In this document: positions 61,871-64,000 of the stretch, piece after piece
How positions within the stretch are numbered: position 1 is the first letter of the stretch
How the letters are laid out: each line of letters begins with the position of its first letter
Assembly: GCF_001598055.1 (NCBI RefSeq)
Contig: NZ_CP014845.1
Coordinates: forward strand, 124,001-188,000
Direction of reading: 5' to 3'
Length of the DNA: 64,000 nucleotides
Source: Cupriavidus nantongensis
Lineage (GTDB): Bacteria > Pseudomonadota > Gammaproteobacteria > Burkholderiales > Burkholderiaceae
Made by a program: the position numbers and the translations under genes
The notes under the pieces: generated by a model
What the model saw: the letters and a program-made list of their open reading frames with translations, nothing else
What the model was told of the DNA's origin: nothing
Databases searched by the model: none

Positions 61871-63212
61871 CTAGCAGGCCGCTGAAATACCTCCGGTGGA
61901 CGTCAGCGCGACAACTGGCTGAAGCGTTGATTTGAGGAACCCATCCAACTCCACTTTCATGCGCGGCGCAGATACCTTCACGGAAAGTTTGTTCACTATG
62001 CGGAGGCTGGATGATTTCGTGCCGAAGTCCCACCCGCTGCGCTCGATCCGCGCCATGGCCAACCAGGCGCTGGTAAAGATGGACCGGTTGTTCGCACAGA
62101 TGTACGAGGACGATATCAAGGGTGGCCAGCCCAGCATCGCGCCGGAGAAGTTGCTGCGGGCCATGCTGCTGCAGGTGCTCTACAGCGTTCGCTCCGAACG
62201 CCAACTCATGGAGCAGACGCAGTACAACCTGCTGTTTCGCTGGTTCATCGGGCTGTCGATGGACGACACCGTTTGGGTGCCCACGGTCTTCACCAAGAAC
62301 CGCGAGCGGCTGATCAAGCATGATGCGGTGATCCAGTTTTTCAACGAGGTGCTGGCCATCGCGCAGAAGAAGAACTGGCTGTCGGGCGAGCACTTCAGCG
62401 TGGACGGCACGCTGATTCAGGCGTGGGCAGGCCACAAGAGCTTCGTGCGCAAGGACGGCGGCGACGACAAGGACGACAACGACGGCGCCAACTTCAAAGG
62501 TCGCACGCGCAGCAACGAGACGCACGAGTCCAAGACCGATCCCGATGCCAAGCTGTACCGCAAGGGCAAAACTGCGAGTGAACTTCGCTATATGGGTCAT
62601 ACCCTGAGCGACAACCGTCACGGCCTGGTGGTGAGCGCCATGGTGACCAATGCGGACGGACATGCTGAGCGCGAGGCCGCGAAGGTGATGCTCAACGATG
62701 CCCGACAGGTGACGGACGACCCGAACACCGAAATCACGGTGGGTGCAGACAAGGGCTACGACGCGCAAGAGTTCATTCAAGCCTGCCTGGAACTGAAGGT
62801 GACGCCCCACGTGGCACAGAACACCTCGGGGCGCCGCTCGGCCGTTCCTGATGCCATTGCTTGCAGCGCCGGGTATGCCGTTTCGCAGCAAAAGCGCAAG
62901 CTGATCGAACAAGGCTTCGGATGGGTCAAGACTGTCGGGCGCATGCGCCAGGTGATGGTGCGTGGACTGAAGCGAGTCGACCAGATGTTCGTGCTGAGCA
63001 TGGCCGCCTACAACCTCGTGCGCATGCGCTCACTGGGACAAATCCGTCCGCAGTTGCAGTAATCGCGGTAATGAGGCCGGAATCGGGCGCCAAACCGCCG
63101 AAAAAATCGATGTAGGGACGTCCCGCTTCCAGATTGTGAAAAATCGCAAGCCTACTGCCTTGCAGGGGGAAGCCTCGCCTCTTGTACGGGGAGTACTTCA
63201 GCAACCTGCTAG
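61871..63212 (+). mobile_element. IS5-like insertion sequence, intact
   Basis: About 1.33 kb between direct repeats CTAG (61871-61874 and 63209-63212), the usual 4-base target duplication of the IS5 group. Inverted ends CAGGCCGCTGAAATACCTCC (61875) and its partner CAGGTTGCTGAAGTACTCCC read inward from 63208, with 15 of 20 bases alike. It carries one full transposase gene. It separates a thioesterase gene from a CoA-transferase gene. Confidence 0.82.
61959..63062 (+). CDS. IS5-family transposase
   Basis: 367 aa from ATG 61959. DDE catalytic residues: Asp149 in FSVDGTLIQAW, Asp264 in VGADKGYD and Glu317 in LIEQGFGWVK. The N-terminal helix-rich part (about 40-110) resembles the DUF772 segment found in IS5 transposases. 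The reading frame is intact, with no stop or frameshift, so the element may still be active. Confidence 0.93.
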   Translation: MRGADTFTESLFTMRRLDDFVPKSHPLRSIRAMANQALVKMDRLFAQMYEDDIKGGQPSIAPEKLLRAMLLQVLYSVRSERQLMEQTQYNLLFRWFIGLSMDDTVWVPTVFTKNRERLIKHDAVIQFFNEVLAIAQKKNWLSGEHFSVDGTLIQAWAGHKSFVRKDGGDDKDDNDGANFKGRTRSNETHESKTDPDAKLYRKGKTASELRYMGHTLSDNRHGLVVSAMVTNADGHAEREAAKVMLNDARQVTDDPNTEITVGADKGYDAQEFIQACLELKVTPHVAQNTSGRRSAVPDAIACSAGYAVSQQKRKLIEQGFGWVKTVGRMRQVMVRGLKRVDQMFVLSMAAYNLVRMRSLGQIRPQLQ

Positions 63213-63260
63213 GGGTTTCTCCTCTCCTTGCGCTGCAATTCAATTGAGGTTGTCGGACAC

Positions 63261-63275
63261 CGATTCTTAGAATCG
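63261..63275. promoter_or_regulatory. palindrome upstream of the third CoA-transferase gene
   Basis: CGATTCT-T-AGAATCG: perfect 7-base arms about 110 bases before ATG 63384, in the 171-base gap after the IS. Possible operator of a regulator encoded beyond the window. Confidence 0.45.
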
Positions 63276-63383
63276 ATCGCATGACCAGCAAGGAGATCTT
63301 GTCATGCGATGCAGTAGAACGCCGGACCGCAATTCAGCCGTAATAAGCCAATACGCTGCGGCCCCATGCGCGCGAGGTGCGGA

Positions 63384-64000
63384 ATGAATGTGCCCTCGGA
63401 CCGCCTGGCACTGGCCGGCATCAAAGTACTGGACCTTTCCCGGATTCTCGCAGGGCCTAGCGCGACGCAACTGCTTGGCGACCTTGGCGCCGACGTAGTG
63501 AAAGTCGAACGCCCCGGGGAGGGCGACGACACCCGCAAATGGGGCCCACCGTATATCGAGGACAGCGCCGGGAACGCGACGCAGGAGAGCGCGTATTACC
63601 TCAGCGCCAATCGCAACAAGCGCTCGATCGCCATCGACCTGGCATCGGAAGCCGGGCGTACGCTGATCCACGAGCTGCTGCAGCACGCCGACGTACTGGT
63701 GGAGAACTACAAGGTCGGGGGGCTGGCGCGCTACGGATTGTCGTATGAACAGCTCAAGGCGCAGTACCCCAGGCTGATCTACTGCTCGATCACGGGCTTC
63801 GGCCAGACCGGCCCGTATGCGCAGCGCCCGGGCTACGACTTCCTGATCCAGGGGATGGGCGGGATCATGAGCCTCACCGGCGAGCCCGACGGCCAGCCGA
63901 TGAAGGTCGGCGTCGGCATCGCCGATGTCATGACCGGCATGTATGCCACGGTGGGCATCCTCGCCGCGCTGCAGTATCGGGCCGCGCATGGCCGCGGCCA
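63384..64000 (+). CDS. CaiB/BaiF-family CoA-transferase, cut by the window end
   Basis: The first 205 residues are present; the gene continues past the window. Start MNVPSDRLALAGIKVLDLSR, then ILAGPSATQLLGDLGADVV and a catalytic Asp181 in GIADVMTGMYA. The motifs QHADVLVENYKVGGLARYGL and YCSITGFGQTGPYAQRPGYD are typical of class III CoA-transferases. It is the third of its family here and is nearer the formyl-CoA-transferase branch by its start. Preceded by the IS and a palindrome. Confidence 0.93.
   Translation, partial: MNVPSDRLALAGIKVLDLSRILAGPSATQLLGDLGADVVKVERPGEGDDTRKWGPPYIEDSAGNATQESAYYLSANRNKRSIAIDLASEAGRTLIHELLQHADVLVENYKVGGLARYGLSYEQLKAQYPRLIYCSITGFGQTGPYAQRPGYDFLIQGMGGIMSLTGEPDGQPMKVGVGIADVMTGMYATVGILAALQYRAAHGRG

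Noticed and set aside
1..64000. tRNA, rRNA or riboswitch
   Set aside because: No cloverleaf, rRNA core sequence or known riboswitch core was noticed, though structured-RNA search was not possible by eye.

Overview
High-GC betaproteobacterial DNA, most like Cupriavidus or a close Burkholderiaceae relative. The grounds are the lateral flgE-L gene order, a ku/ligD operon, and many tripartite-tricarboxylate (Bug) receptor genes that have no membrane partners. The genus is an inference from gene content, not from a search.

Layout. (1) 1-9279, plus strand: flagellar hook, rod, ring and junction genes flgE-F-G-H-I-J, a repeat-bearing gap, then flgK-flgL behind a recognisable sigma-28 promoter. (2) 9302-13886, minus strand: a four-gene non-homologous end-joining operon (DUF2188-like protein, ligD, ku, MerR-TPR fusion) whose outer pairs overlap by 4 bases. 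(3) 14258-19611: a gamma-glutamyltranspeptidase-like hydrolase with a HAAAP-type amino-acid transporter, a lone Bug receptor, and about 1 kb without a convincing gene. (4) 19612-25900: a GntR regulator with two winged helices, divergent from a five-gene catabolic unit (Tat-exported amidohydrolase, cupin, isopropylmalate-dehydrogenase-like enzyme, Bug receptor, aldehyde dehydrogenase).

(5) 26041-40281: two mirror-image catabolic modules that converge at about 32.45 kb. Each has an IclR regulator at its outer edge, transcribed outwards, with its own palindromic operators (GTTCT-N7-AGAAC against GTTCC-N7-GGAAC). Each carries one CaiB-type CoA-transferase, one C-C lyase (citryl-CoA-lyase-like or HMG-CoA-lyase-like), hydrolases, and the same two kinds of Bug receptor. 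This is the most interesting structure in the window: it looks like two related uptake/CoA-activation/cleavage pathways that diverged.

(6) 40596-43257: methylmalonate-semialdehyde dehydrogenase divergent from a LysR regulator. (7) 43415-49073: an operon for a succinate dehydrogenase/fumarate reductase-like complex (Fe-S, two membrane subunits, flavoprotein) with a two-subunit class I fumarase/tartrate dehydratase and an amidohydrolase. The flavoprotein has Cys where the family's FAD-linking His normally sits. (8) 49152-55994: two tandem LysR genes, a pair of similar Bug receptors, a TauE/SafE permease, a carboxymuconolactone-decarboxylase-like protein and a LysR. (9) 56321-61854: HAAAP transporter plus PLP C-S lyase, a YbfB-type MFS exporter, LysR and a hotdog thioesterase. 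(10) 61871-63212: a complete IS5-like element with CTAG at both ends, followed by a third CaiB-type CoA-transferase gene that runs off the window.

No tRNA, rRNA or CRISPR array was seen. Eight Bug receptors, five LysR, two IclR and one GntR regulators mark 17-63 kb as a catabolic accessory region for organic acids. No substrate can be named from sequence alone.
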